64,000 nucleotides of DNA from Bacteroidota bacterium (GTDB lineage: Bacteria > Bacteroidota > Bacteroidia > Bacteroidales > FEN-979). Below the pieces are notes generated by a model. That model was not told the DNA's origin, ran no database searches, and saw only the letters and a list, made by a program, of their open reading frames with translations. Position 1 is the stretch's first letter. Every line of letters starts with the position of its first letter. Below, piece after piece: positions 37,484 through 47,044 of this stretch. Both the position numbers and the translations under genes were made by a program. Location of the stretch: assembly GCA_026391355.1 (NCBI GenBank), contig JAPLDH010000077.1:186001-250000 (forward strand), written 5' to 3'.

Positions 37484-40400
37484 TCAGGCCAGGAATTTCC
37501 TGACAAGTTTGAATAATTCATCTTTTTTAAATGGCTTCGAAAGGTAGTCATCCATTCCGGCATCAATGCACCGTTCCCTGTCACCTTCCATAGCAATTGC
37601 CGTTAAAGCCACAATGGCAGTATGTTTATCTGTTCCCTCTGCTTCACGGATTGCTTTTGTTGCCTGGAACCCATCCATAACCGGCATATGGACATCCATG
37701 AAAATAAGATCGGCCGGGTTCAATTTGTGAGAATCGACAGCTTCGGCGCCATTTGTTGCAGTCATCACTTTTGCTCCTGTTTTTTGCAGCATCACATTCA
37801 GAAGTTTCAGGTTGATCGCATTATCTTCAACAATTAAAATGATTTTCCCGGGATCAATTTCTGTTTTTTCGTCCGGTACCTGCTCTTTCTGAGGTTTCAT
37901 TTCTCCACTCAGGTTTTTTTCTTTTTGCAGAACTTCAAGAAGCTCCTTCATTTTCACCGGTTTTGTAAGGTAACGGTCGATTCCTAATTGTTTTCCTATC
38001 TCGGTGACATGATCTTTTTCGATGGAGGAATACATGATGATCACCGGCTCCAGTTTCAGTTGCAGGTTGTTCCTGATCTCCTCGGCAACCGACAGTCCAT
38101 TCATTCCGGGCATATGCATATCGAGAATGACAATATCAAAATACTGTTTGTTATTATTAGCACTTTTCAATAAGTCCAATGCGTCTTTCCCGTTAGAAGT
38201 CAATTCAGCAGTGATACCCCAGTGAACAAGCATATCCTTCATGATCTTCAGGTTGGTTGCATTGTCATCCACAACCAATACTCTGTTAATTTTCAGGCTG
38301 ACAGGGGCAGGACTTGTTTTCTTGCCTGTAACCATTTTCAATGGTATTTCAAAGCTAAAGGTGCTGCCTGCATTCTCCCTGCTCTCAACTACCAGTGTGC
38401 CGCCCATAAGTTCTGTCAGGGTTTTTGCAATGGATAAACCTAAACCTGATCCTCCGTATTTCCGGGTGGTCGAACTATCGGCTTGTGTAAAGGGATTAAA
38501 TATGTGCGCTAATTTATCAGGGGCAACTCCAATCCCTGTATCCTGAACTGAAAATAAAATATTAACATAATATTCAGATTCATTTTTCTTGAACTTTCTT
38601 TTTACAGAAACACATATCTCCCCTTTTTCAGTAAATTTTATTGCATTACTGATGAAGTTCACCAGGATTTGCCTTATTCGCAAAGGATCACCAATAAATA
38701 ATTCCGGAAGATCCGGTTCAATTTCACAAAGTAATTCAAGATTTTTCTCAAATGCCCGTCCAGTCAATATATCCACGCTTCGTTCGATCACATCCCTGAG
38801 ATTAAATTCTACTTTCTCGAGATCGAATTTCCCTGCTTCAATTTTTGAAAAGTCAAGGATATTGTTTATTGTATCCAGCAGAAGGAACGCCGATGTCTGG
38901 ATTGATTCAAGGTAATCACGCTGGCTTGCTGTCAGATTTGTTGTCAGTGCAAGCTCTGTCATACCGATCACTCCATTCATGGGTGTCCGGAGCTCATGGC
39001 TCATGGTTGCCAGAAATTCAGATTTTGCCCTGTTGGCTAATTCAGCTTCTTCCTTTGCATTTTGTAATTCGGTTTCATGTTTTTTATGGTCAGTGATGTC
39101 AATTAAGATTGACAAGACAGCAGGTTCTTCATCATAAATGATATTATCTGCCCTTACAATTACATCCTTTAATTCCCCGGATTTAATCTTAATTCTTATC
39201 TCATAGTCCTTGATAATATCAGGCTCTTCTGTACGTTTTCTTAAGTTCTCAATAACCAATCTTTTGTCTTCATCAACGATATAATCCATGATATCGGTCC
39301 CTATCATTTCTTCACGACTCCTACCTATTCCATTGAGTGCGGCTTCATTCATAAAAATGATTCTCCCATTACGATGGATCACAATCATATCCGGCATTTT
39401 ATGAACCAGGGTTGAATACCGTTGCTGGCTCTCTCTAAGCGCTTTCTCAAAGGCGTTTCGATCAGTAATATCTTCGAAACTTTCAATTCCTCCTATGATA
39501 TTTCCATTGCTATCTTTTAAGAGATCGACATTTTTAGAAACGGTTATCCTCTTTCCATCTTTACTAAAGATTGTACATTCCTTTTTATAAATCGGTTTTG
39601 GAATGGTGGGTTCAAACAGTCCACATATTAAATTACAAGGGGTTTCTGCAAAGGAATTACAAAATTTACCGATCAGTTCTTCAGCAGTAAAACCTGTAAT
39701 TTTTTCAGCTTGATTATTCCAACTAGTGATCCTTTTTTCTGTATCGACAGAAAATATTGCGCTTGGTGTCAGATTATAAATCAATTCGGCGAATTCGCCG
39801 GCATCTTTCAACGCTTTTTCGATCTCTTTTTTTTCGGAGATATCCTCTTTTATAGCAATGAAATTGACAGTCATTCCCGCTTCATTCTTAATGGGGGCAA
39901 TGCTTGTCAATTCCCAGTAAAATTCACCATTCTTTTTCTTGTTATAAAGCTCACCCCTCCATTCCTTGCCTGAGGTTATCGTTTCCCAAAGATCTTTGTA
40001 AAACAAATCTGAATGTTCACCCGATTTTAAAATTCTTGGGTTATTTCCTATGGCTTCAAGCCAGGTGTACCCGGTGATTTCAGTAAAGCGCTTATTAACA
40101 TATTCAATATTTCCATTAATATCAGTGATGATTATGATATTTGCGCTTTGTTCGACAGCAGTCGATAATTTATTGACTTTTTCTTCTGCTTTATTTCGTT
40201 CCTCGATTTCCCTGAGCAAATCATTTTTCTGTACATCGAACTTATTAATTAGTCCGGCAACTGCTCCAAACTCATCATTCTTTCCCACAAGGTAAGAAAT
40301 TGTTTCCATATTTCCGCTGGAAAGGCTGCCGGCAATACTTTTCAATGGGCGACTGATCCATTTATTGGTAAAATAAAAGAACATAAGAAAAACAAGGACC

Positions 40401-41164
40401 AGGGCAGATACACCAAAGATCGTAGCATAACCGAAGAAATGAAGTTCCCCGGAAAGCGGATTCAACCTTGAAAAAACGATCCTGGCAATATCGTGGCCAT
40501 TCACATCTTTCAGGATCCGGATAATGGTAACTTCATTCCCCGAAATTATATCTGTATTTATTTTAGATTGCAAAATCAAACTGACATCAAAGCCCGTTAT
40601 TCTTTCAATTTCCACCATATAAGATTCATCCCATTGTCTTGCAGAGATCAGATACCCTTGTGGTATGGTTTTCTGTTGTATATCGAAACTGGGAACAACG
40701 GTACAACCAAATAGCTCATAAACTTTTTCGTCCATGAAAAAAAAGGCATGGACAATTCTTGTTTTTTTGAACAATTCAAGAATTTGACTCGTGTTTAAAA
40801 AGAAAGAATGGGAAATTGAATCAGCATAGGCATCAACCGGTTCTCCTGATATTGTATATGCTCCGAGATAGCTGAATGCGAAAGTTTCACGAATGGTTTT
40901 AAGGTTTTCGGCTGCCCATGTAACATCCTTATGCCGAATAAAATTCACCATCTCATCCCACGACGCGTTATCTTTTGTGGCTTTCAAATATCCCTGGGCT
41001 TTAAGTTCAAGTACATTATCAACCACCTGCTCTTCGCTGATCAGTTTGGATTTCAGGTAGATATTTTTCTCACTTGAATGGATATATTCAAACCCGATAA
41101 TGAACAAAAGAAAGAATCCTAATGCTGAAACTACCAGGATGATCAGTTTCATGCGCGTTTTCAT
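37484..41164 (-). CDS. Hybrid sensor histidine kinase: TM, CHASE4-like sensor, HAMP-like, three PAS, HisKA/HATPase, two receiver domains
   Basis: FLATMSHELRTPMNGVIGM (H-box), QDTGIGVAPDKL, GSGLGLSIAKTL; receivers VVDDNATNLK...DIVILDMHMPG and IVEDNAINLK...DLIFMDVHMPVMDG. Confidence 0.95.
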   Translation of the reverse strand: MKTRMKLIILVVSALGFFLLFIIGFEYIHSSEKNIYLKSKLISEEQVVDNVLELKAQGYLKATKDNASWDEMVNFIRHKDVTWAAENLKTIRETFAFSYLGAYTISGEPVDAYADSISHSFFLNTSQILELFKKTRIVHAFFFMDEKVYELFGCTVVPSFDIQQKTIPQGYLISARQWDESYMVEIERITGFDVSLILQSKINTDIISGNEVTIIRILKDVNGHDIARIVFSRLNPLSGELHFFGYATIFGVSALVLVFLMFFYFTNKWISRPLKSIAGSLSSGNMETISYLVGKNDEFGAVAGLINKFDVQKNDLLREIEERNKAEEKVNKLSTAVEQSANIIIITDINGNIEYVNKRFTEITGYTWLEAIGNNPRILKSGEHSDLFYKDLWETITSGKEWRGELYNKKKNGEFYWELTSIAPIKNEAGMTVNFIAIKEDISEKKEIEKALKDAGEFAELIYNLTPSAIFSVDTEKRITSWNNQAEKITGFTAEELIGKFCNSFAETPCNLICGLFEPTIPKPIYKKECTIFSKDGKRITVSKNVDLLKDSNGNIIGGIESFEDITDRNAFEKALRESQQRYSTLVHKMPDMIVIHRNGRIIFMNEAALNGIGRSREEMIGTDIMDYIVDEDKRLVIENLRKRTEEPDIIKDYEIRIKIKSGELKDVIVRADNIIYDEEPAVLSILIDITDHKKHETELQNAKEEAELANRAKSEFLATMSHELRTPMNGVIGMTELALTTNLTASQRDYLESIQTSAFLLLDTINNILDFSKIEAGKFDLEKVEFNLRDVIERSVDILTGRAFEKNLELLCEIEPDLPELFIGDPLRIRQILVNFISNAIKFTEKGEICVSVKRKFKKNESEYYVNILFSVQDTGIGVAPDKLAHIFNPFTQADSSTTRKYGGSGLGLSIAKTLTELMGGTLVVESRENAGSTFSFEIPLKMVTGKKTSPAPVSLKINRVLVVDDNATNLKIMKDMLVHWGITAELTSNGKDALDLLKSANNNKQYFDIVILDMHMPGMNGLSVAEEIRNNLQLKLEPVIIMYSSIEKDHVTEIGKQLGIDRYLTKPVKMKELLEVLQKEKNLSGEMKPQKEQVPDEKTEIDPGKIILIVEDNAINLKLLNVMLQKTGAKVMTATNGAEAVDSHKLNPADLIFMDVHMPVMDGFQATKAIREAEGTDKHTAIVALTAIAMEGDRERCIDAGMDDYLSKPFKKDELFKLVRKFLA

Positions 41165-41339
41165 GATCGAAGTTTATTTGTGTGATTGATTTTCAAAATT
41201 AATTTCTTACATTTTGAATATTTGATTAAACAAAAATATGAAAATCAGGATTGTTATCAAAAATTATTGCTATCTCTTTTTTTTGTGCCATTACTATTTA
41301 TATATTTGTTACTTATTCACAAACTAAAAACAATCATCC

Positions 41340-42665
41340 ATGAAAATCGCAATTGTTGGCAGCGGATATGTCGGTTTAGTTACCGGAACATGTTTTTCGG
41401 AAGTCGGAATCGAAGTTACATGTGTTGACATCGACAAGAAGAAAATTGACAACCTCAACAACGGGATCATCCCGATATATGAACCCGGACTGGAAGAGAT
41501 GGTTCACAGGAATGTAAAAAAAGGGAGACTACATTTTACAACAAACATTACAGAAGCGCTTGAAGATTGTGAAGTACTTTTCAGCGCCGTGGGAACCCCG
41601 CCCGACGAGGATGGAAGTGCTGATCTTCAGTATGTTCTCAGTGTCGCCCGGGATTGTGGGAAAAACATGAAAGATTATCTGTTGATCGTAACCAAGAGTA
41701 CAGTTCCTGTAGGCACCGCCAAAAAAGTCAAGAAAGCGGTTCAGGAAGAGTTGGATAAACGTGGAGTGAATATTGAATTTGATGTCGCTTCCAACCCTGA
41801 ATTCCTGAAAGAAGGTGCTGCCGTGGATGATTTCCTGAAGCCTGACCGTATTGTGGTAGGACTGGAATCTCCAAGAGCAGAAGAACTCATGAAGAGCTTA
41901 TATAAGCCTTTCACCCTCAATGGACATCCGGTGATCTTTATGGATATCACCTCTGCTGAAATGACAAAATATGCAGCCAATTCAATGCTGGCTACCAAAA
42001 TTAGTTTTATGAACGATATTGCTAATTTATGTGAAATAGTTGGCGCTGATATTAATAATGTAAGAAGAGGGATTGGTTCCGATTCCCGGATTGGTAACAA
42101 ATTCATCTATCCCGGCATCGGATATGGCGGTTCCTGTTTCCCGAAAGATGTCAAGGCTTTGATCCACACAGCAGACGACTATAAATATTCCCTGCGTGTT
42201 TTAAAGGCGGTTGAAGAGGTGAATGATGATCAGAAATCCGTGATGTATCATAAAATATTGAACTTCTATAAAGGAGACCTGAAAGGGAAGATGATCGGAA
42301 TGTGGGGTTTGTCATTTAAACCTCAAACTGATGATATGCGTGAAGCCCCGTCACTTGTTCTGATCAAGAAACTGCTTGAAGCCGGTGCAAAAGTGAAAGC
42401 TTATGACCCCGTGGCCATGCATGAAGGTAAGCGGATACTTGGGAACTCAATTGAATATGCAGAAGACCAATACGATGCCATTATAGATGCTGACGGACTT
42501 TTATTGGTCACTGAATGGCCGGAATTCAAATTTCCGAACTTCAATATTATACGGAAACTCCTGAAAGAACCGGTAATATTTGATGGCCGGAATATTTACG
42601 ATGTTCAGGAAATAAAACGAAAAGGATTCACATACTTCTGTATTGGGATTGATACTTCGAAGTAG
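41340..42665 (+). CDS. ugd: UDP-glucose 6-dehydrogenase
   Basis: MKIAIVGSGYVGLVTGTCFSEVGIEVTCVDID; NPEFLKEGAAVDDFLKPDRIVVG; GIGYGGSCFPKDVKALIH. Confidence 0.96.
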   Translation: MKIAIVGSGYVGLVTGTCFSEVGIEVTCVDIDKKKIDNLNNGIIPIYEPGLEEMVHRNVKKGRLHFTTNITEALEDCEVLFSAVGTPPDEDGSADLQYVLSVARDCGKNMKDYLLIVTKSTVPVGTAKKVKKAVQEELDKRGVNIEFDVASNPEFLKEGAAVDDFLKPDRIVVGLESPRAEELMKSLYKPFTLNGHPVIFMDITSAEMTKYAANSMLATKISFMNDIANLCEIVGADINNVRRGIGSDSRIGNKFIYPGIGYGGSCFPKDVKALIHTADDYKYSLRVLKAVEEVNDDQKSVMYHKILNFYKGDLKGKMIGMWGLSFKPQTDDMREAPSLVLIKKLLEAGAKVKAYDPVAMHEGKRILGNSIEYAEDQYDAIIDADGLLLVTEWPEFKFPNFNIIRKLLKEPVIFDGRNIYDVQEIKRKGFTYFCIGIDTSK

Positions 42666-42721
42666 AAGTGATCAAGTGATCAAGTGATCAAGTGATCAAG
42701 TGATCACGGGATCGGGGGATC
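42666..42721. repeat. 8-bp tandem repeat (AAGTGATC x5, then ACGGGATC, GGGGGATC... degenerate units)
   Basis: Direct reading, immediately after the ugd stop codon. Confidence 0.9.
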
Positions 42722-42795
42722 AGGAGAAAATGAAGTCTACAGGTATTTGATACCAATAGAGTAACAGGTTGTGTCCTAACCTTAATTTTCATGAT

Positions 42796-43137
42796 ATGAT
42801 CGATTGGGAAAAGTTTAATGAATATTTCCGGTATTTCGATAAAACGGTGGTCGATGAGATCATTGATTTATTTTTCATAGACTTCCCGGAGCGGATGGAA
42901 AAAATTCAAACCAACATAGAGGAAAAGGATTTTGAAAACCTATTTTTTAATGCCCATTGGTTGAAAGGGGTTCTTGCCAATTTCTGGGCGCCTTCTGCCA
43001 TTGACCTGGCCAGGAAACTGGAAGAGATCGGCAGGTTAAAAACCGATTCAGGGATGGCTGAAACTTTCAACAAACTGAGAATCGCAACAAATGAACTTTT
43101 GGCCGAGTTACAGGAATTCCGGAATAAAAAGTCATGA
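42796..43137 (+). CDS. Stand-alone Hpt phosphotransfer protein
   Basis: Four-helix pattern with FFNAHWLKGVLANFWA (HxLKG phospho-His motif). Confidence 0.85.
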   Translation: MIDWEKFNEYFRYFDKTVVDEIIDLFFIDFPERMEKIQTNIEEKDFENLFFNAHWLKGVLANFWAPSAIDLARKLEEIGRLKTDSGMAETFNKLRIATNELLAELQEFRNKKS

Positions 43138-43147
43138 AGTTTTTGTA

Positions 43148-44839
43148 TCATTTGATCTTAACAAACCTCCCCGAAACCGCTCTTCCTTCCATTCGTAAGG
43201 TATATAAGTAGACTCCCACGGGGAATTTATCAACATCCAAGGTTAGTTTATTATTACCTGCCGCTGTAAGTCCTTGGTTGTCATGAAATATTATTCTTCC
43301 CCGGAGATTATAAATATCAAGCACCACAACTGAAGAATTTGTTATCACATATTTAATGGTAAGCTTATTTCTGGCTGGATCAGGGTATGGAATTGGATAA
43401 TTTCCGGGATCAAATTGATCATTTTCTATTTGGAGCCAGGCTGGGTTGAATTCAAACGCCCCGATATCATATCCGGGACCAAATGGCCTTGCATGATGGT
43501 AAAAATCGAAGTAAACCTGTTTATTATCAGGATATGCCTCATCAATCAAGGGAGAACCGGGAACCAAAGAATAATTTGTTGCTGCAAAGCCGGCACTGTC
43601 GGGAGTTCTGCGGAAATAATTGTTCTTTAGCAGGATATCCGTAGCAGAATTGGGGATCATTACATAAGAATCCTCTCCGTTAAAATTCGTATGGCCATTC
43701 TGGTAAAAATCATAATTCCCGGGATTGATGATAACATTGGATGCGGCGAGATTGTTTTTACTTTTTACACTTAAAAAACGGATGCCATCTGACTTTGGAT
43801 TAACAATGTCATTGAAAAGGAGAAAAACCGATGAATCCTGCTGCATTGAAACATCGGTTACAAAGATCCCGTATTTCATCTGTTGAAGATCTTCGGGGTA
43901 AAATGTACGACCTGCATTTACAATGACATTATTAAAGATCCGGGAACCACCAAGTCCGTGAATTTCTATTCCATCACCTTTTCCATCAGAGACACAATTG
44001 TTATAACAATCGCATTTCGATCCTCCCCCAAGGATAATTCCCGACATCTGTCCGGAAATCATGGCCTGACTATCATTCATAATCAGATTATCATAAACCT
44101 GGCAGTTTTTTGAGGCAGAACTTACCTGAATGCCATCCCAACCGGGATAATTAATGATGTTGCTATAAATTTTTACCCCATCAAGAAGTGATGGAAGCAA
44201 TAATGTGTCTTTGCCATTGCAGTTGACTGTTTGCCCGAAATATTTGGTACTGCCGATGTACATTCCTTCATTTCCTGTGCCGGCAATATAATTATCATGA
44301 ATGATGGTATTGAACTGTGTAAAGTTTTCACGTGTGGAAGTGAAAGAACAATCAGGATCTGTCTTAGCATAGATGCCACTGATCAAAACATTTTCAATGG
44401 AAATATGATCAATTTCATAATCCGAACAAAGTTCGTTGAAACTAATGCCTGCCCCATTTTCTACCCGTTCTATCATAAAACCATAGAAACTGGCAGTATC
44501 ACCTGAACCGGTAAGTTTTATATAACGGCAATGTTCAAAGAGGAATCCAAAATAATGATCCGTATTGACGGTAACCTTCCCGTTCAGATTAGTAAAAACA
44601 AAGGGGTTTTCATACTCACCCTGGAAATTCCTGACAAGGAGATATTTACGTGGTCCGGCAAGAAAAAAAATTGTATCTCCCGGAAACAATTGATTGTATG
44701 GAGAGACACTGGCATCAATAATGAGAACGGAGGAATCAACAATAATACGGTGCCTTTGGGCCTTCAATCCGATGTTGAAGAATAGCAGGATAATCAGCAC
44801 TCCCAATACCATATAATGGCGTATCCATATATTGCTCAT
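43148..44839 (-). CDS. Secreted right-handed beta-helix protein with type A T9SS sorting domain
   Basis: GVKIYSNIINYPGWDGIQVSSASKNCQVYDNLIMND...GDGIEIHGLGGSRIFNNVIVNAG; C-term PYPDPARNKLTIKYVI...FPVGVYLYTLRMEGRAVSGRFVKIK. Confidence 0.88.
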   Translation of the reverse strand: MSNIWIRHYMVLGVLIILLFFNIGLKAQRHRIIVDSSVLIIDASVSPYNQLFPGDTIFFLAGPRKYLLVRNFQGEYENPFVFTNLNGKVTVNTDHYFGFLFEHCRYIKLTGSGDTASFYGFMIERVENGAGISFNELCSDYEIDHISIENVLISGIYAKTDPDCSFTSTRENFTQFNTIIHDNYIAGTGNEGMYIGSTKYFGQTVNCNGKDTLLLPSLLDGVKIYSNIINYPGWDGIQVSSASKNCQVYDNLIMNDSQAMISGQMSGIILGGGSKCDCYNNCVSDGKGDGIEIHGLGGSRIFNNVIVNAGRTFYPEDLQQMKYGIFVTDVSMQQDSSVFLLFNDIVNPKSDGIRFLSVKSKNNLAASNVIINPGNYDFYQNGHTNFNGEDSYVMIPNSATDILLKNNYFRRTPDSAGFAATNYSLVPGSPLIDEAYPDNKQVYFDFYHHARPFGPGYDIGAFEFNPAWLQIENDQFDPGNYPIPYPDPARNKLTIKYVITNSSVVVLDIYNLRGRIIFHDNQGLTAAGNNKLTLDVDKFPVGVYLYTLRMEGRAVSGRFVKIK

Positions 44840-44849
44840 GAATGATTTG

Positions 44850-46040
44850 TCACTTACTCCGTACGGCTCTTTCCCAGTTAACAGATTGCGTTTTTTTTAT
44901 AAACCGAATAAATCCAAGAAAAACAGAGAGGTTCATGATAAAAAAATAGTAGGGCACAAACAGCAATTTCACCCTGACCGACCTGTTTTCAAGGTACCAT
45001 CCCAATAGGGCCGCAATATAAAATGCTATTTGCAGCCAAAAGAGGATGCTGTAAAACCCGAAATTAAAGATCCCTTCCTGCAATGAAAGGATCAGACCCA
45101 CAATCAACATGAACAACAAAGAAAGCGGAGCCAGTGTCCATCGTAAAACTCGGTGTGAAATATACTGAAAGGATAAAGTGCCGTACCTGAAAACATTAAG
45201 CAGCGAATGCAACCGGATCACTGACTGTAAACCGCCTGCCGAAATGCGGATCTTTCGTTTAAGCTCCTCTTTAACATTCGCTGAGGCCGTTTCAATGGCA
45301 TACGCTTCCGGATCGTACTGGATGGTATATCCTTTTTGGGCGACCCGCAAGGAGATAATGAAGTCATCAAGCAGGGTATCGCGTTCAACCTCCTGGTAAA
45401 GTTCTGTCCGGATTGCAAAAAGCTCACCTGCTGCGCCTACAACGGAATAAAGTTCGGCATCCCATTTTTTCAACATGGATTCATATTTCCAGTAGAGACC
45501 CTCTCCTGCGCCTGCAGCGCTATCTTTTTCTTTGCTGAAAATACGTTTCTCTCCGGATACACATCCGACTTTCGGATCGCTGAAAAGTCGGACCATCCGG
45601 CGAATGGATTCCCGCCCCAGCATCGTGTTTGCATCGCAAAAGACCACGATGGGGGTTTTTACAAGTTTCATCCCCCTGTTTATCGCGCCGATCTTCCCGC
45701 TCCGTTCAGGAAGATGGTGAACTTCCAACCCTTCATACTGTTTAAGGAGTTCAGGGGTCCCGTCATCCGAACCATCTGTAACCCAAACCATGTGCAGCTT
45801 TTCGTGAGGGTAGTCAAGTTCCAGCGAATTTCTCACCTTTTCTGCCACATAATCACGTTCATTGTATGCTGCAATAAACAGAGTTACGTCCGGTTCATAT
45901 GTTTCATCAGGGTCTGTCTTTTTTGAACCTTCAAACAACCGTTTTACCCGGATCAGCAGAAATAGCAGGATACCATAGCCTATATATGTATAAAACACAA
46001 TGAAAACAAGAATCCACAAAGTAATTTGAAGCGCCAGCAT
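44850..46040 (-). CDS. Membrane glycosyltransferase family 2
   Basis: VTLFIAAYNERDYVAEKVRNSLELDYPHEKLHMVWVTDGSDDGTPEL; VFCDANTML; C-terminal TM segments. Confidence 0.92.
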   Translation of the reverse strand: MLALQITLWILVFIVFYTYIGYGILLFLLIRVKRLFEGSKKTDPDETYEPDVTLFIAAYNERDYVAEKVRNSLELDYPHEKLHMVWVTDGSDDGTPELLKQYEGLEVHHLPERSGKIGAINRGMKLVKTPIVVFCDANTMLGRESIRRMVRLFSDPKVGCVSGEKRIFSKEKDSAAGAGEGLYWKYESMLKKWDAELYSVVGAAGELFAIRTELYQEVERDTLLDDFIISLRVAQKGYTIQYDPEAYAIETASANVKEELKRKIRISAGGLQSVIRLHSLLNVFRYGTLSFQYISHRVLRWTLAPLSLLFMLIVGLILSLQEGIFNFGFYSILFWLQIAFYIAALLGWYLENRSVRVKLLFVPYYFFIMNLSVFLGFIRFIKKTQSVNWERAVRSK

Positions 46041-46042
46041 AA

Positions 46043-46819
46043 TTATACATTTTTAATTTTTCTTGCATAAATATTAAACTGATCCACAATCCCGAATTCA
46101 AATGGAGCGATACTGCTAAGGGCTTTTTTGATGGATTGGCCACCGCTATGTTTATCCTCCATAACAAAGGTAAGATTTGGGTACAGAAGGATAAACTCTT
46201 TTGCTCCGCGGATAGCTTCTGGTTCCATGCCTTCAATATCAAGCTTGAAGAGGATCTTCTCATCCAATCCAAGGCTAAGCTCAGGAAAAATGGAATCAAA
46301 TGTCCGGATGTTTGCCAGACAGTCTCCAGGGCCATTATCTCTTGTATAATGTGAAGCTCCAGTATTTACGGGATCAAAAATAAAATCCAGCCGCTTATTT
46401 TCATCACCAAGTCCATAAGGATAAACCCTGACCTTGGAGGATAAATTATTAAGCTCAACATTTTTTACCAGTATTTCATAGGTACTGAGCATTGGTTCAA
46501 AGGCCAGACAGGGCAAACCCAGACGTGCCAGCAAAATGGTATACCCGCCCACACAGGCGCCCCCGTCGATGAAAACAGTATGCTCCTTTCGCTGTTCAAG
46601 AATGAACTGTTTGACACTCCATTCATAACCGTAATTGGCAAACTGGAAATCATTCGTATTTTTCCTGCAAAAGAATTCTCCGATCGATGTTGTAATCAAA
46701 CGATCGTGGGAGTGGGAAGTTCGGAACAGGACATATTTTATTGCACTGATGACTGAAACAAGATCGCCATGTTTTATATACTCAAAGAAATAACGGAAAT
46801 AAATAATTAGTTTAGTCAT
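46043..46819 (-). CDS. FkbM family methyltransferase
   Basis: TVFIDGGACVGGYTILLARLGLPCLAFEPMLSTYEILVKNVELNNL; LFKLDIEGMEPEAIRGAKEFI. Confidence 0.9.
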   Translation of the reverse strand: MTKLIIYFRYFFEYIKHGDLVSVISAIKYVLFRTSHSHDRLITTSIGEFFCRKNTNDFQFANYGYEWSVKQFILEQRKEHTVFIDGGACVGGYTILLARLGLPCLAFEPMLSTYEILVKNVELNNLSSKVRVYPYGLGDENKRLDFIFDPVNTGASHYTRDNGPGDCLANIRTFDSIFPELSLGLDEKILFKLDIEGMEPEAIRGAKEFILLYPNLTFVMEDKHSGGQSIKKALSSIAPFEFGIVDQFNIYARKIKNV

Positions 46820-47044
46820 GATTTATGTACTTAGCTGATAAAACCAGTTCTTACCAAGGCTTCTCCTGGTTATTCTTATTGTCCTATAGTCCGGTTTAGA
46901 AATATTTGAATAAGAGAGTTTGTTAAGCCATGTCAATACAAATATAAAGAAAGAAAAGAAAGTGATGAAAGAATACGCATAATATTTTGAAATCTTCCTT
47001 ATATTAGCGTATAATTTACTATTGATTCACCAGAACTTTCATCT

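Noticed and set aside
41282-41308. TTTG...TATATTTG before ugd as a canonical promoter
   Set aside because: The -7 element fits but the 15-16-nt spacing to the nearest TTTG is too short; left out of the features.
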